A DNA stretch of 64,000 bases from Sorex araneus (GCF_027595985.1 NC_073308.1:13050511-13114510), one strand, 5' to 3'. Counted from the stretch's first letter, positions 22,003 to 33,098 are shown. Program-made: numbers and translations. The notes: generated by a model not told the origin, from the letters alone.

Positions 22003-22174
22003 TTTGTTCCAGTTATTTTGGGCCACATTCAGCAGTGCCCAGGGCTTACTCCTGGCTTTGTGCTCAGGGATCACTTGAGGCAGGACTCAGGGGACTATAG
22101 AGGGTGCTGGGGATCGAAGCCAGTTTGGCCCTGTGTAAGGCAAGCGCCCTCCCCACTATATCATCACTCTGGCT
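22003..22174 (-). mobile_element. SINE-A
   Basis: ttttgggccacattcagcag start, gatcacttgaggcagg, ggtgctggggatcgaagcca and head ending catcactctggctc. Confidence 0.85.
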
Positions 22175-22864
22175 CTCATTTGGTTCCTGAGTCCCAGCGT
22201 CTCAGGCCTGTGTGGGGAATCGCCCAGGGCTGCTGTCTGCTTGCTCTGTGCTGTGTTTGCTGGTGTTCCTGACACTCTGTTTGCAGTGATGGTTTGTCTG
22301 GCCCTGCTCTGGCCTCTCAGAGGAGTTTGCTCCAGTTCACCGATGTTACTTGACCATGCGCTCGTGCCCGCTGATAACCCGCTCTGTCTATCCAGTGAAT
22401 ACTCTTTGATTATCAGTGAACGAGTGAGCTGCATGGGGCTCAGGCTGTCATTCAGATGGTGGCAGTTGGAGCCTTCTGGCACCTGGCCTTGTGACTGGCT
22501 GAGAGCCTCTTTGGGATTCAAGAACAGGGCTGGTGGGGTGAGCCTCCAGTGTGGCTGGAAGGAATCGGAGCCCAAGATCTGGGAACCAGAGAGGCTGGGC
22601 CCAACCTCCAGGGGGAATGCTGACCAGAGATACCACCCTTTCCTGATGTTCTGGTGCCCAAAGTGGGAGCTGCTCCACCCACACCCGGAGACCCCGCAGA
22701 GTGGGTCTACCACAGCATACTAGTTTTTGTAGCTGCTGGCTCGTAGCAAATTGAGATTCGAGCAGTGGTGTTGCCTCATACTGTTGAAGCAGGCAGGCCC
22801 AGGAGGCCGGTGTCAGCAGGAGAGCCCTCCCCACCCTTCCTGTCAAGCGGTGTCACCTGTACCT

Positions 22865-22902
22865 CTCCCTCCCTCCCTCCCTCCCTCCCTCCCTCCCTCC
22901 CT

Positions 22903-22969
<67 letters not shown>

Positions 22970-22977
22970 CCCCCCCC
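22865..22977. repeat. (CCCT)n / (CT)n / (C)n microsatellite
   Basis: About 12 units of ccct, then a long ct run, then a short C-run. Compound structure on the plus strand. Confidence 0.97.
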
Positions 22978-22979
22978 CG

Positions 22980-23324
22980 TGAGGCTTGGTGACATCCCTG
23001 ACAGTGCTCAGGGACTACCCCATACTCCCACAGTCTGTGCGGAAGTATGGGAGCACTGTCACCCCTGCGGTGCTGACGAAGGATCCCGTCACTCCTGCAT
23101 GTGAAGCCACTTGGCATGTGGAGCCTCTCTCTGGCCCCGAGCACTTGTTCTCTTCACTGCCGAGTCTGCAGACACATGCCTGTCCTTGCAGCTGGGGGTG
23201 TGAACGGTTGCTGGGCCCATGGACCATGAGCCCCTGCTTCTGGTCCCTACAGGTTGTTTGCATCCTCAGCCACGGCATCTTCTGTGGACCCTCTGCTCTC
23301 TCACTCACTTTCTTTTCTCTTGTC
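22980..23324. other. Intron-like sequence, no exon recognised
   Basis: A diverged SINE-like stretch (gacatccctgacagtgctca) is possible at 22988-23090; otherwise nothing supportable. Confidence 0.3.
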
Positions 23325-23520
23325 TGTTTTATTGTTTTCACCACACCCAACAGTGCTCTAGAGGCTACTGTACCATGGGTAGGGGTCAGGCCTTTTGGCT
23401 CACATTCAACAAGACTCAACCCAGCACCGCCTGTGATCCCCTAAAGCCAACCAGGAGTGATCTCAACACAGAGCCAGGAGTAAGCCCTGAGCACATCCAG
23501 GTGTGACCTGAAAACAAAAG
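23325..23520. mobile_element. Two SINE-A fragments in opposite orientation
   Basis: 23325-23372 carries an inverted tail (tttcaccacacccaacagtg). 23405-23520 is a plus-strand 3' half (aaccaggagtgatctcaaca, gagccaggagtaagccctg) ending in a short A-rich tail. Confidence 0.55.
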
Positions 23521-23786
23521 AATTCAAAAAGAACAAAACCCAGAGAGAGCCTCTGTTTCTGTCTGTGGCTCAGGGATGCACTGAACCAGAAGTGCTGTCT
23601 TCTGCTCGTTTTTGTTTCACATGGGGTGAAAGGCCTTGCAGCTATCATTTGGAGAATATGGTGACCTGCTCCTTGCTGTAGGGAGTTGCGGGGGGAGGGA
23701 GGGCATGGACCAGAACCCTGACCAGAGCCTCAACCTTATTCATATGACCACCCTCTGTCTCCCTGGGTGTCATGTGGTCCTTGTAG
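23521..23786. other. Intron-like sequence upstream of the first PLEKHM1-like coding exon
   Basis: Ends in a pyrimidine-containing stretch and ttgtag, which serves as the acceptor for the exon starting at 23787. Confidence 0.4.
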
Positions 23787-23853
23787 AGCTGTAGGCAGGG
23801 TAGAAATGCTCTTAGTGTTGGAGAATGGACTGGACCTCCAGGTGGCCATGCCA
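23787..23853 (+). CDS. PLEKHM1: PLEKHM1-like exon with start codon
   Basis: PLEKHM1 is an adaptor on late endosomes and lysosomes. It binds RAB7, the HOPS complex and LC3, and acts in autophagosome-lysosome fusion and osteoclast function. The ATG at 23806 opens MLLVLENGLDLQVAMP. This corresponds closely to the first 16 residues of PLEKHM1 as I remember them, with the ENGLD core kept and a few substitutions elsewhere. The exon ends in phase 0 exactly where the reading can continue into the 34055 exon, and a good donor (gtaagg) follows at 23854. The acceptor ttgtag is at 23781-23786, leaving a short 5' UTR part. The intron to the next exon is about 10.2 kb and contains the full-length L1 in antisense. 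Whether it is the true gene or a partial duplicate is left open. Confidence 0.72.
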
Positions 23854-23899
23854 GTAAGGTGGCCAGGGCCAACAGGATGAGATGAGAGATGTGGGAGAG

Positions 23900-24704
23900 C
23901 CGCCACAAGGCTTTCAACTACATGGAAAGGAATGGACATCACGTGGGAGGGGAGGCCTGGCCAAGGGATAGTTGAGCAGCAGCGGTTCCCGGAGTCTCCT
24001 TCCTCCTTTAGAGCATATGACTGGGGATCAAAGGGAAATATCAGTGCCGTGGGGGCTCAGGGAGGTCCCCTGAAAGATTTCCAGTGAGCCTGCTGCCCTG
24101 GGGCTTCTTGATGGCTCTGGGCACCATGGGTCAGAACCTACATCCTAGTCACCCATGTGGGTGGTCACTGGGGCAGTTACCGTCTTTGGACATTTACAGC
24201 GTTTCCTGATTTTTCCAACTATGGTGTTTGCACTCAGCTCCTTCTTTCCCCCTTGCAAGGGGACCTGTTGGTGGCTGTGGGCCTGGGCTCTCCTCGCCAC
24301 TCTATGGGTCTTGAATTCCCTGGGAGAGGCAGGGTGTGGAATGATGTTTGGATTGTCTGAAACCAAATTCTGCGTTGTCTTCCTGGGAGAAGCTGAGCTT
24401 TCTTTTTCTCCTTGCTGATGTTCCGTTATTCTGAGAATTTTCTGTCGGCAAGGAACTGTGAGTTTCAGTTGTGTCTTCTCTCCTCCTGGCCACTGGGATG
24501 TCGGGCCCATAGGCTGCTTCTCCTGGGAAGGTCCTTCCCTATGCCACCTTCCCAGGACGTCACAGAGGTAGGGCAGAGCCACTGGCTGGCTTTGCATCCT
24601 GACAAGGACTGAGTCTTTAGGCAGTAGGCTTCTGGTGCATATGTGCCTTCATCGTCTCTTCCTGCCCTACCCTGTAAAAGTTGAGCTGCATGAAGCATTT
24701 GTAT
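23900..24704. other. Intron-like sequence, no exon recognised
   Basis: Unique-looking. Small open frames on both strands have no recognisable family. Confidence 0.35.
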
Positions 24705-24882
24705 GTTTGTTTTGTTTTGGGGCCACCCCCAGTGGTGCCCAGGGCTTACTGAGCTTACTCCTGGCTTTGCACTCAGGGATCACCCCTGGCAGGCTCAAGG
24801 CTCATAGAGGGTACCAGATGTCAAACCCAGGTCAGCTGCTTGTAAGACAAGTACTATGCACTGTATTATCACTCTGACCCCT
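24705..24882 (-). mobile_element. SINE-A
   Basis: ttttgttttggggccacccc start, a small internal duplication of cttact near 24747, and a diverged head ending atcactctgacccc. Confidence 0.85.
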
Positions 24883-24984
24883 GTTTGTACCTTGTATAAA
24901 GTATAGTAATACTATCTGACATTGGAAGAACATTTGAAGTTGGACTTCCATAAAGATTTTAAAATCCTTTATTTATGGGGGGCG

Positions 24985-25157
24985 GAGGGGTAGCATTGGG
25001 CACCAGCACTGCTCAGCATTTACTCCTGGCTCTGTGCTCAGTAAATATTCCTTGCAGTGTTTGGGGCACCATATGTGGTACGAGTAAATAGAATTGGAGT
25101 CAGCCAGATGGAAGGCAAGTGCAAGTGCCATAACCCCCATACTGTGTCTCTGGTCCA
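24985..25157 (-). mobile_element. SINE-A, diverged
   Basis: catttactcctggctctgtg, cttgcagtgtttggggcacc and head ending gtgtctctggtcc. Confidence 0.7.
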
Positions 25158-25325
25158 ATATCAAAATCTTTAAAGGATCTAATAGCCAGAATATATAAAG
25201 ACCTTTTATACATCAGCAATAAGAAGCAGATCCAGTTAAAAATAAAGGATTTAATGACACGTTTCTCAGGGCAATATGTTAAAATAGTCAATAAGTACAT
25301 ATATGGCATGACATGAACTCATCTG
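25158..25325 (+). mobile_element. Ancient L1 fragment
   Basis: aaggatctaatagccagaat and then atataaagaccttttataca resemble the ORF2 end of mammalian-wide L1M-type elements. Confidence 0.6.
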
Positions 25326-25334
25326 AAATACACA

Positions 25335-25570
25335 GGTCAGTGGTTTTTAATTTAATCACACAACTGTGCCACCCACTGTTGCCACAATCTAATTTTAGAA
25401 TATTTTCACCCCCTTGAAAGAAGTACTGCAGCAAGTAGCAGTTCCTCCTGTTCCCCTTTCTCTGGGTCTCCAGCAGCCATGCAGATGTTTTCTATTTCTA
25501 TAGATATTCCAATTATGGACATCTCTTATAAATTAATTCGTGCATCATGGAGCCATTTGTGATGCTCTTC
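25335..25570. mobile_element. Ancient mammalian repeat, L1M-type
   Basis: cacaactgtgccacccactg, caatctaattttagaatatt, and gatattccaattatggacat follow the order of a common old mammalian L1 region. Subfamily not determined. Confidence 0.5.
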
Positions 25571-25711
25571 ATGCTTAGCCCACAGGTGCCAGCAGGCCAC
25601 CATGGCAACATTATGGTGATTTCAGACCATCGGACCAGCATGCCGAGGGGGCCATATGGTGCCGGCACCTTCTTAAACTGTCTCCCTGCACTCCTTCAAG
25701 TTGTTTATTCT

Positions 25712-25852
25712 TGATTTTCAGGCCACACTCAGCAGTGCTCAAAGTTCATGAGCTACTCCTAACACTGGCGGTGCTTAGGGTTCATGCAGTATTGGGGATC
25801 AAACCTATGTCCCCCACATGCAAAGGCCTTGAGCCATCACCTCTGCCCCAGT
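25712..25852 (-). mobile_element. SINE-A, diverged
   Basis: ttttcaggccacactcagca start, actggcggtgcttagggttc and a head ending catcacctctgcccc. Confidence 0.7.
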
Positions 25853-25937
25853 TAATCTCTTCTTTCAACAAACACTGAGCACTTCCATGTATCAGGAACT
25901 ATGCCAAATATAGAGGACAGAAAAGTACATTAAAGAA

Positions 25938-26139
25938 ATTGAGCCTTGGGGCTGGATCAATAGCACAGTGGGTAGGGCATTTGCCTTGCACATGGCTGAC
26001 CCCGGTTCGATTCCTAGCACCCCATATCGTCCCATGAGCACTGCCAGCAGTAATTCCTGGTTGCAGAACCAGGAGTAATGCCTGTGCATTGCCAGGTGTG
26101 ACCTAAAAATACAAAAAATTAAAAAAAAATCCAGCCTTG
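25938..26139 (+). mobile_element. SINE-A, young
   Basis: Full head ggggctggatcaatagcaca, box B ggttcgattcc, A-rich tail. Short flanking match gagccttg and cagccttg (25941-25948, 26132-26139). Confidence 0.93.
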
Positions 26140-26451
26140 TCCTCAGTGTAGTAATCTCAGTGCTATAGATGAGGAAGTTAATTTCCATCTGATAGAAATT
26201 GGGACTCAGGAACCTGAAGTGTCTAGGTGGCCCAACTGGTGACAGGCACAGCCGGACTAAATTCAGGCCTCTGCAGTCTCACGTCTTTCTCCCTCTTGGG
26301 TGGGAGTGAGGCTCCAGCAGTGCTGCTCTCCACTAGCGGTGCGCCGGAGTTCCTGCATGCGGTGTAGAGGATTGATTGCCAGGCCCTGTATATGCCAGGT
26401 ATCATGTGCTCAGCCCTTTGAGAATCTCCAAAGCCATACAGTGCTTTCTAG

Positions 26452-26587
26452 TTTTTTGTTTTGGGGGCCACATCTGGCGTGTGCTCAGGACTTACTCCTG
26501 TCTTGTACTCAGGAATCACTCCTGCAGGGCTCAGGGGACCACATGCAGGGCAAGGGCCAGCCCTGCTCCACTACTGATCTGGTCCCT
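26452..26587 (-). mobile_element. SINE-A, internally deleted
   Basis: ttttgggggccacatctggc start and caggaatcactcctgcagg; the core and part of the head are missing. Confidence 0.75.
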
Positions 26588-26822
26588 AGACTATTACCAA
26601 GAAAGAAATGCCTGTCTTTCCTTGGTTTTCTGGCTCTTAACGCAGCACTTTTTCCTCTTACTGATGCTCTGCATTCTTGGTCTTGCATCAGGTGGAAAGC
26701 TCAGCCCTGCCTAGAGGCATTCCCCAGGCTCCGGAGCAGTCCCTCTGAGGGAGTCCGCCTCTGAATCCCAGTTCCATGTGGCTTAGCCCATGTTTTGAAA
26801 TAGAGAAGGTGGCCAGTGGCCA
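26588..26822. other. Intron-like sequence, no exon recognised
   Basis: Unique-looking; ends at the integration site of the long L1. Confidence 0.35.
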
Positions 26823-26834
26823 AGCTCTTGTCTT
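26823..26834. repeat. TSD of the long L1, left
   Basis: agctcttgtctt, exact partner at 33099-33110. Preceding bases (gcca and gcc) extend the match with one indel. Confidence 0.8.
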
Positions 26835-27177
26835 TTTTTTTTCTTTTTTAAACGAAATTTTATTTATTTTTTATTGGATCACCATGAGATACTTTACAAA
26901 CTTTAATGATTACATTTCAGTCATATAATGATCGAGCACTCATCCCTCCACCAGTGCACATTTCCACCACCATTGTTCCCAGTGTCCCTCCTGCTACCCC
27001 AACCCCAACCCACCCATTACCTCTGTGGCAGATACATTCCTTCTTACTCTCTAATTTGGGGTGTTATGATTTGCAATACAGATAGTAAGAGGCCTTTATG
27101 TTCTGTCTTTAGTCTACTTTCAGCAAACATCTCCCATCCCAATCAATCTCTCCAATCATTATTGACTTAGTGGTCCC
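26835..27177 (-). mobile_element. Older L1 3' end, probably 3'-transduced
   Basis: Minus-strand L1 3' UTR of a different, older type (ccctccaccagtgcacattt; gagatactttacaaac on plus). Its poly(A) signal reads ccaataaaaaataaa on the minus strand and it ends in an A-rich tail at 26835-26860. It lies inside the TSD of the full-length L1, between that L1's own A-tail and the insertion edge. Confidence 0.75.
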
Positions 27178-27669
27178 TTTTTTTTTATTTTATTTATTTT
27201 TTTTATAAATAATTTATTTATTTTTAATTAGCGAATCACCGTGAGGGTACAGTTACAGATTTATACACTTTTGTGCTTATACTTCCCTCATACAAAGTTC
27301 CGGAACCCATCCCTTCACCAGTGCCCATTCTCCACCACCCGTAAACCCAGCGTCCCTCCCACCCTCCCCAATCCCATCTCCCCCCCAACCCACCCTGCCA
27401 CTGTGGCAGGGCATTCCCTTCTGTTCTCTCTCTCTAATTAGCTGTTGTGGTTTGCAATAAAGGTGTTGAGTGGCCGCTGTGCTCAGTCTCTAGCCCTCAT
27501 TCAGCCCGCAACTCCCTTCCCCCACATGGCCTTCGACTACAATGTAGTTGGTGATCGCTTCTCTGAGTTGCCCTTTCCCCGGAACTTGAGGCCAGCCTCG
27601 AAGCCATGGGGTCAACCTCCTGGTACTTATTTCTACAGTTCTTGGGTATTAGTCTCCCACTCTGATATT

Positions 27670-30600
27670 CTATATACCATAGATGAGTGCAGTCTTTCTA
27701 TGTCTGTCTCTCTCTTTCTGACTCATTTCACTCAGCATGAAACTTTTCATGCCCATCCACTTAACTACAAAATTCTTGACTTCCTTTTTTCTAACAGCTG
27801 CATAGTATTCCATTGTATAGATGTACCAAAGTTTCCTCAACCAGTCATCCGTTTTGGGGCATTCGGGTTTTTTCCAGATTCTGGCTATTGTAAACAGTGC
27901 TGCGATGAACATACATGTGCAGATGTTGTTTCGATTGTACTTTTTTGCCTCTCTGGGATATATTCCCAGCAGTGGTATTGCTGGGTCAAATGGGAATTCA
28001 ATATCTAATTTTTTGAGAATCGTCCAAATTGTTTTCCAGAAGGGCTGAACCAGTCGGCATTCCCACCAGCAGTGAAGAAGGGTCCCTTTCTCCCCACATC
28101 CTCTCCAACAGCGGTTGCTTTTGTTCTTTTGGATGTGTGCTAATCTCTTTGGTGTGAGGTGGTATCTCATGGTTGTTTTGATCTGCATCTCTCTGATGAT
28201 TAGTGATGCAGAGCACTTTTTCATGTGCCTTTTGGCCATTCGTATTTCTTCCTTGGTAAAGTTTCTGTTCATTTCTTCGCCCCATTTTTTGATGGGGTTG
28301 GATGTTTTCTTCTTGTAGAGTTCAACCAGTGCTTTATATACCATTGATATCAACCCCTTATCTGATGGGTATTGTGTAAATATCCTTTCCCATTCTGTGA
28401 ATAGTCTTTGGATTCTGGTCACTGTATCTCTTGCGGTGCAGAAGCTTTTTAGTTTAATGTAGTCCCATTTGTTGATCTCTGTTTTTACTAGATTACTTAG
28501 TTCCGTGTCACCTTTGAAGATACGTTTATCTTCAATATCGTGGAGGGTTTTGCCGACCTTGTCTTCAATGTACCTTATGGTTTGTGGTCTAATGTCGAGG
28601 TCTTTAATCCATTTTGATCTGACGTTTGTGCATGGTGTCAGGTCAAGGTCTAAACCCATTTTTTTTGCATGTGGTTGTCCAGTTGTGCCAGCACCATTTG
28701 TTAAAGAGGCTTTCTTTGCTCCACTTCACATCTCTTGCTCCCTTATCAAAGATTAGATGATAATACATTTGGGGTTGTGTGTAGGGATATTCCACCCTGT
28801 TCCATTGGTCTACGGCTCTGGCTTTGTTCCAGTACCATGCTGTTTTAATTGTTACTGCTTTGTAGTAAAGATTGAGGTTGGGGAGGGTGATGCCTCCCAT
28901 CATCTTTTTCCCAAGAATTGTTTTAGCTATCCTTGGACGTTTGTTATTCCATATGAATTTTAGGATTGCTTGATCCATTTCTTTGAAGAATGTCAAGGGT
29001 ATACTTATAGGGATCGCATTGAATCTGTATAATGCTTTAGGGAGTATTGCCATTTTGACAACATTGATTCTCCCTATCCACGAGCAGGGTATATGTTTCC
29101 ATTTCCTCATGTCCTCTTTGATTTCATGGAGTAGCGTTTTGTAGTTTTCTTTGTAAAGGTCTTTTACTTCCTTGGTTAAGCTGATTCCGAGGTACTTGAT
29201 TTTCTGGGGCACGATTGTGAATGGGATTGCTTTTTTCATGTCCCTTTCCTCTGCCTCATTGTTTGCATATATGAAGGCCATGGATTTTTGGGTATTGATT
29301 TTGTAGCCTGCAACTTTACTGTATAAGTGTATTGTTTCTAAGAGTTTCTTAGTAGAGGTTTTAGGCTTCTCTAGATATAGTATCATGTCGTCTGCAAATA
29401 GTGAGAGTTTGATTTCTTCCTTTCCTATCTGGATGCCCTTAATCTCTTTTTCTTGTCTAATAGCTATCGCAAGTACTTCCAGTACTATATTGAAGAGGAG
29501 TGGTGAGAGTGGGCATCCTTGTCTTGTGCCCAATCTCAGAGGAAAGGCCCTTAGTTTTTCCCCGTTGAGGATAATGCTTGCCGTACGCTTGTGATAGATG
29601 GCTTCGACTATCTTGAGGAAAGTTCCTCCAAACCCCATTTTGGCGAGGGTTTTCATCATGAAAGGATGTTGGATCTTGTCAAATGCTTTCTCTGCATCTA
29701 TTGATATGATCATATGGTTTTTGTCTTTACTTTTGTTGATATGCTGGATTATGTTGATTGATTTCCGAATGTTAAACCATCCTTGCATCCCTGGGATGAA
29801 TCCCACTTGGTCGTGATGTATGATCTTTTTGATGAGTTGTTGGATCCTATTTGCTAGTATTTTGTTGAGGATCTTCGCATCGGTGTTCATCAGGGAAATT
29901 GGTCTGTAATTTTCTTTCTTAGTGGTGTCTTTGTTTGCTTTTGGTATTAGGGAGATATGTGCTTCATAGAAACTGTTTGGGAGAGTTCCTGTTTTTTCAA
30001 TTTCCTGGAAAAGTTTGAGGAAAACAGGCAATAGGTCTTCTTTAAATGTTTGGAAGAATTCGCCAGTGAAACCATCTGGGCCTGGGCTTTTGTTTTTGGG
30101 GAGGTTTTTGATTACCGTTTCAATTTCCTTAACATTGATGGATCTATTCAGGTATTCCAGGTCTTCTTTCTTCAGTGTTGGGAGATTGTAGGAATCAAGG
30201 AATCCATCCATTTCTTTTAGGTTCTCCTTTTTTGTGGCGTAAAGACCTTCAAAGTAGTCTCTAATGATCTTTTGAATCTCACTGGTTTCTGTTATGATGT
30301 CCCCCTTTTCATTTCTGATTCGATTTATTAGAGTTTTCTCTCTTTCTTTCTTTGTGAGTCTTGCTAGCGGTTTATCAATCTTATTTATTTTCTCAAAGAA
30401 CCAACTCTTTGTTTCATTGATCTTTCTGATTGTTTTTTTGGTTTCGATGTCATTAATTTCTGCTCTAATTTTTATTATTTCTTTCCTTCGATCTGGTTTG
30501 GGGTCCTTTTTCTGGTCCTTTTCTAAGGTCTTGAGTCGTGAAGTCAAGCTATCTATGTGGGTCCTTTCTTCCTTCCTGAGGAATGCTTGGAGAGCTATAA

Positions 30601-31489
30601 ATTTACCCCTTAACACGGCTTTAGCTGCGTCCCATAGGTTTTGGTAGCTCGTGTCTTCATTCTCATTTGTTTCTAAGTATCTTTTGATTTCTTCCTTGAT
30701 TTCCTTCCTGACCCACTCATTGTTCAACATGGAATTGTTTAATTTCCAGGTGTTTGATTTGATTTTCCGTGTTTGTGAGTGGTTAGCTTCTATCTTCAGC
30801 GCATCGTGGTCTGAAAAGATGGTTGATACAATTTCTATTTTTCCGATTCTATTGAGGTATGTTCTGGGGCCCAGTACATGGTCTATTTTTGAAAATGTTC
30901 CATGTGCACTGGAAAAGAATGTGTATTCTTTCTTTTGGGGGTGTAAGGCCCTGTATAGGTCTATTAGGCCTCTCTCTTCAATTTCTTCATTCAGAGTCAG
31001 TGTTTCCTTGTTGAGTTTTGTTCTTGTGGATCTATCTAGAGGCGATAAGGCCGTATTGAAGTCTCCGACTACAATTGTGCTGTTAGTGATGTCCTCTTTG
31101 AAGTCTGTTAGGAGTTTTTTTAAATATTTAGCCGGTCGTTCGTTAGGAGCATATACGTTTAAGAGTGTGATTTCTTCCTGTTGTACATATCCCTTGATAA
31201 ACAGAAAATGACCTTCGCTGTCCCTTTTGATCTTTTTCATCCTGAAATCTATGTTGTCGGATACCAGGATGGCCACTCCAGCTTTTTTAAGGGGGTTGTT
31301 TGCTTGGAGGATTGTTTTCCATCCTTTGACTTTGAGTCTATGTTTACTCTGTTTGTTCAGGTGTGTTTCTTGCAGGCAACAGAATGTTGGGTTTAATTTC
31401 CGGATCCATTTAGCCACTCTGTGTCTCTTGATAGGTGCATTTAGGCCATTGACATTGAGAGAGATTATTGTGATGTGGTTTTGTGTCAT
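27670..31489 (-). pseudogene. L1 ORF2 (endonuclease-reverse transcriptase), one frameshift
   Basis: ORF2p nicks target DNA and reverse-transcribes the L1 RNA on site. The frame opens at 31489 with [17 protein letters not shown]. Endonuclease residues are visible: N12/N14, E41 in QETHLN, D and N in [15 protein letters not shown], and the SDHDA box. The RT palm FADD falls at residues 698-701 (29387-29398). The C-terminal Cys/His segment ([18 protein letters not shown]) is present. The frame runs 948 codons, then breaks at an A8 run (T8 at 28659-28666) and continues in the next frame to a stop at 27670. The total span is 1273 codons, matching the family's usual length. The frameshift may be a real mutation or a homopolymer sequencing error. 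Confidence 0.95.
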
Positions 31490-31531
31490 CTTTCTGTGGG
31501 ATTTGTTGTTCTTATAGGGCTCCTCCTTGTC

Positions 31532-32478
31532 TTACAGTAGCCCCTTTATACCTTCTTTCAAGATTGGTTTTGAGTCTATGAAGGACCTGAGCTGTTGTTT
31601 ATCCGAGAAGTAGTGTATGGTTCCTTCGAGTTTGAGTGAGAGTTTAGCCGAATAAAGTATTCTTGGTGAGGCATTCATTTCGTTGAGTTTTTTCACTATG
31701 TCCCACCATTGTCTTCGGGCTCGGAGGGTTTCTTCTGACAGATCGGCCGTAAATCTGAGGGGTGCTCCTTTGTATGTGATTTCCTTCCTTGACCTTGCTG
31801 CTTGCAGAATTGTGTCTCTATCCATGGTATCCGTCATTCTGACTATGATATGCCTTGGGGTCTTTTTATTCGGGTCTCTTTTTGCTGGTACTCTTCAGAC
31901 TCCTTGTATCTGGATGCCTGCCTTGTCCAGCTCTGGGAATTTCTTAGCAATGATATCTTTGACTGTGTTTTTTTCATTGGGGTTGCTTCCCTGCGGTTCT
32001 GGTACTCCAATGATTCTTATGTTGTTCCTCTTGAAGTCATCCCCCAGGGCTCTGATTCGCTCTATAGCCATTTTGAGGTCTTTCGCCATTATTTGTTGTT
32101 GTCTATAAGCTTTCTGCAGCTCATCTTCCAGATCACTGATTCTGTCTTCAGCTGTAGTCATTCTACTGTTGAGGGCATCTAGTGAGATTTTTATTTCATC
32201 TACCGATTGCTTTATTTGTGAGACTTCCGTTCGAAGGTTTGAAATTTCTGCTCTCATTTCTGCTCTCATTTCTTCCTGTATTTTCTTGGTAGACCGTTCC
32301 AGCGCTTCATTCATCTCCTCCCTTAATTTATTGGATGTCTGTTCCATACTTGCTTGGAGTAGGTCGACTCTCCTCCAGATTTCCTCCAGATTTCCTCTCT
32401 GAATTGTTTATCTGTTGAGGTTTCTGGTATCTTTTCTTCCCCCTCTCTTCGCGGAGGGGATTTTCGCTGCTTCTTCAT
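31532..32478 (-). pseudogene. L1 ORF1 (RNA-binding chaperone), two breaks
   Basis: ORF1p coats the L1 RNA as trimers. The ATG at 32478 opens a basic N-terminus (MKKQRKSPPRREGEE). An 11-bp tandem duplication (32372-32382 and 32383-32393) then shifts the frame. From 32347 the coiled coil is open (heptad-rich, residues like RTEVSQIKQSVDEIK), followed by the RRM-like part (NNIRIIGVPE). A TGA at 31895-31897 interrupts it in frame. The C-terminal domain continues to 31532 with RPRHII-type residues replaced by TPRHIIVRM and ending EGIKGLL. Without the duplication the span is about 312 codons, slightly under the 330-340 usual in mammals. Position just upstream of ORF2 is as expected. Confidence 0.92.
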
Positions 32479-32807
32479 ATTGTCATGGAAGTATAGAGTT
32501 GGAACCTTGTAATTATTTATTCCTCTTCCTTTTTGTGGAAAGAAGGGGCTCCGATTGTGCTAAACTTCCCTTATTCCCTGATAGCTTATATACTGTCAGC
32601 CTAAGCTACTGGCTATTTTGCGTAAGTGTTTGAGATCGCAAAAGTGAATTTTCAAAGGAATGCACGGTACCGATTGAGCTGAGGAAGGAAAGAATAACTG
32701 CGGCTGCGTTAGCGTTGGCGGCTCTGAAAATAGGCCACGCCCACTTTGAGACCACGCCCACTAAGGCACAGGCCACGACCCAGTGTCTTCCTGTTGATGG
32801 GGGGGAC

Positions 32808-33096
32808 GGGAGGGCGTGGCCGAGGGATGGTCCTCGTACCTGAAGGACGTGTGCAGTTACAAGCCGGTTCGGGAGACAGGGTGCGCAGGGCGGGCAGGGA
32901 GTGGCTTCAGAAATTCGGGGGACGCAGACGGCAGCGGGAAGGGGGAGCGGGAGGGCGTGGCCGAGGGATGGTCCTCGTACCTGAAGGACGTGCGCAGTTA
33001 CAAGCCGGTTCGGGAGACGGGGTGCGCAGGGCGGGCAGGGAGTGGCTTCAGAAATTCCGGGGATGCAGACGGCAGCGGGAAGGGGGAGCGGGAGGG
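32808..33096 (-). repeat. Two 141-bp L1 5' monomers
   Basis: Units 32808-32948 and 32949-33089, differing at only a handful of positions, plus 7 bp of a third. Each is GC-rich with gggagggcgtggccgaggga at its plus-strand start and contains ggttcgggagac. By analogy with mouse and rat L1 monomers they probably carry promoter activity. Confidence 0.93.
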
Positions 33097-33098
33097 CC

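Larger units (their letters stand above)
27178..33096 (-). mobile_element. Full-length L1 LINE, nearly intact
   Basis: On the minus strand, in order: two 141-bp 5' monomers (33096-32808), 5' UTR (32807-32479), ORF1 (32478-31532), a short spacer, ORF2 (31489-27670), a 3' UTR (27669-27240) with the polypyrimidine/cccatcccttcaccagtgc block, and an A-rich end at 27178-27240. Total about 5.9 kb, normal for a full-length L1. Breaks are few: an 11-bp tandem duplication and one stop codon in ORF1, and one homopolymer frameshift in ORF2. It lies antisense in the intron between the two PLEKHM1-like exons. It cannot make intact proteins as read here, but looks like a recent insertion from an active lineage. 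Confidence 0.96.

Noticed and set aside
22751-23144. Pro-Ser-Leu repeat proteins
   Set aside because: Produced by the (CCCT)n/(CT)n microsatellite.
30294-31517. Long plus-strand frames of 96-186 codons
   Set aside because: Antisense shadows of L1 ORF2, hydrophobic because the coding strand is A-rich.
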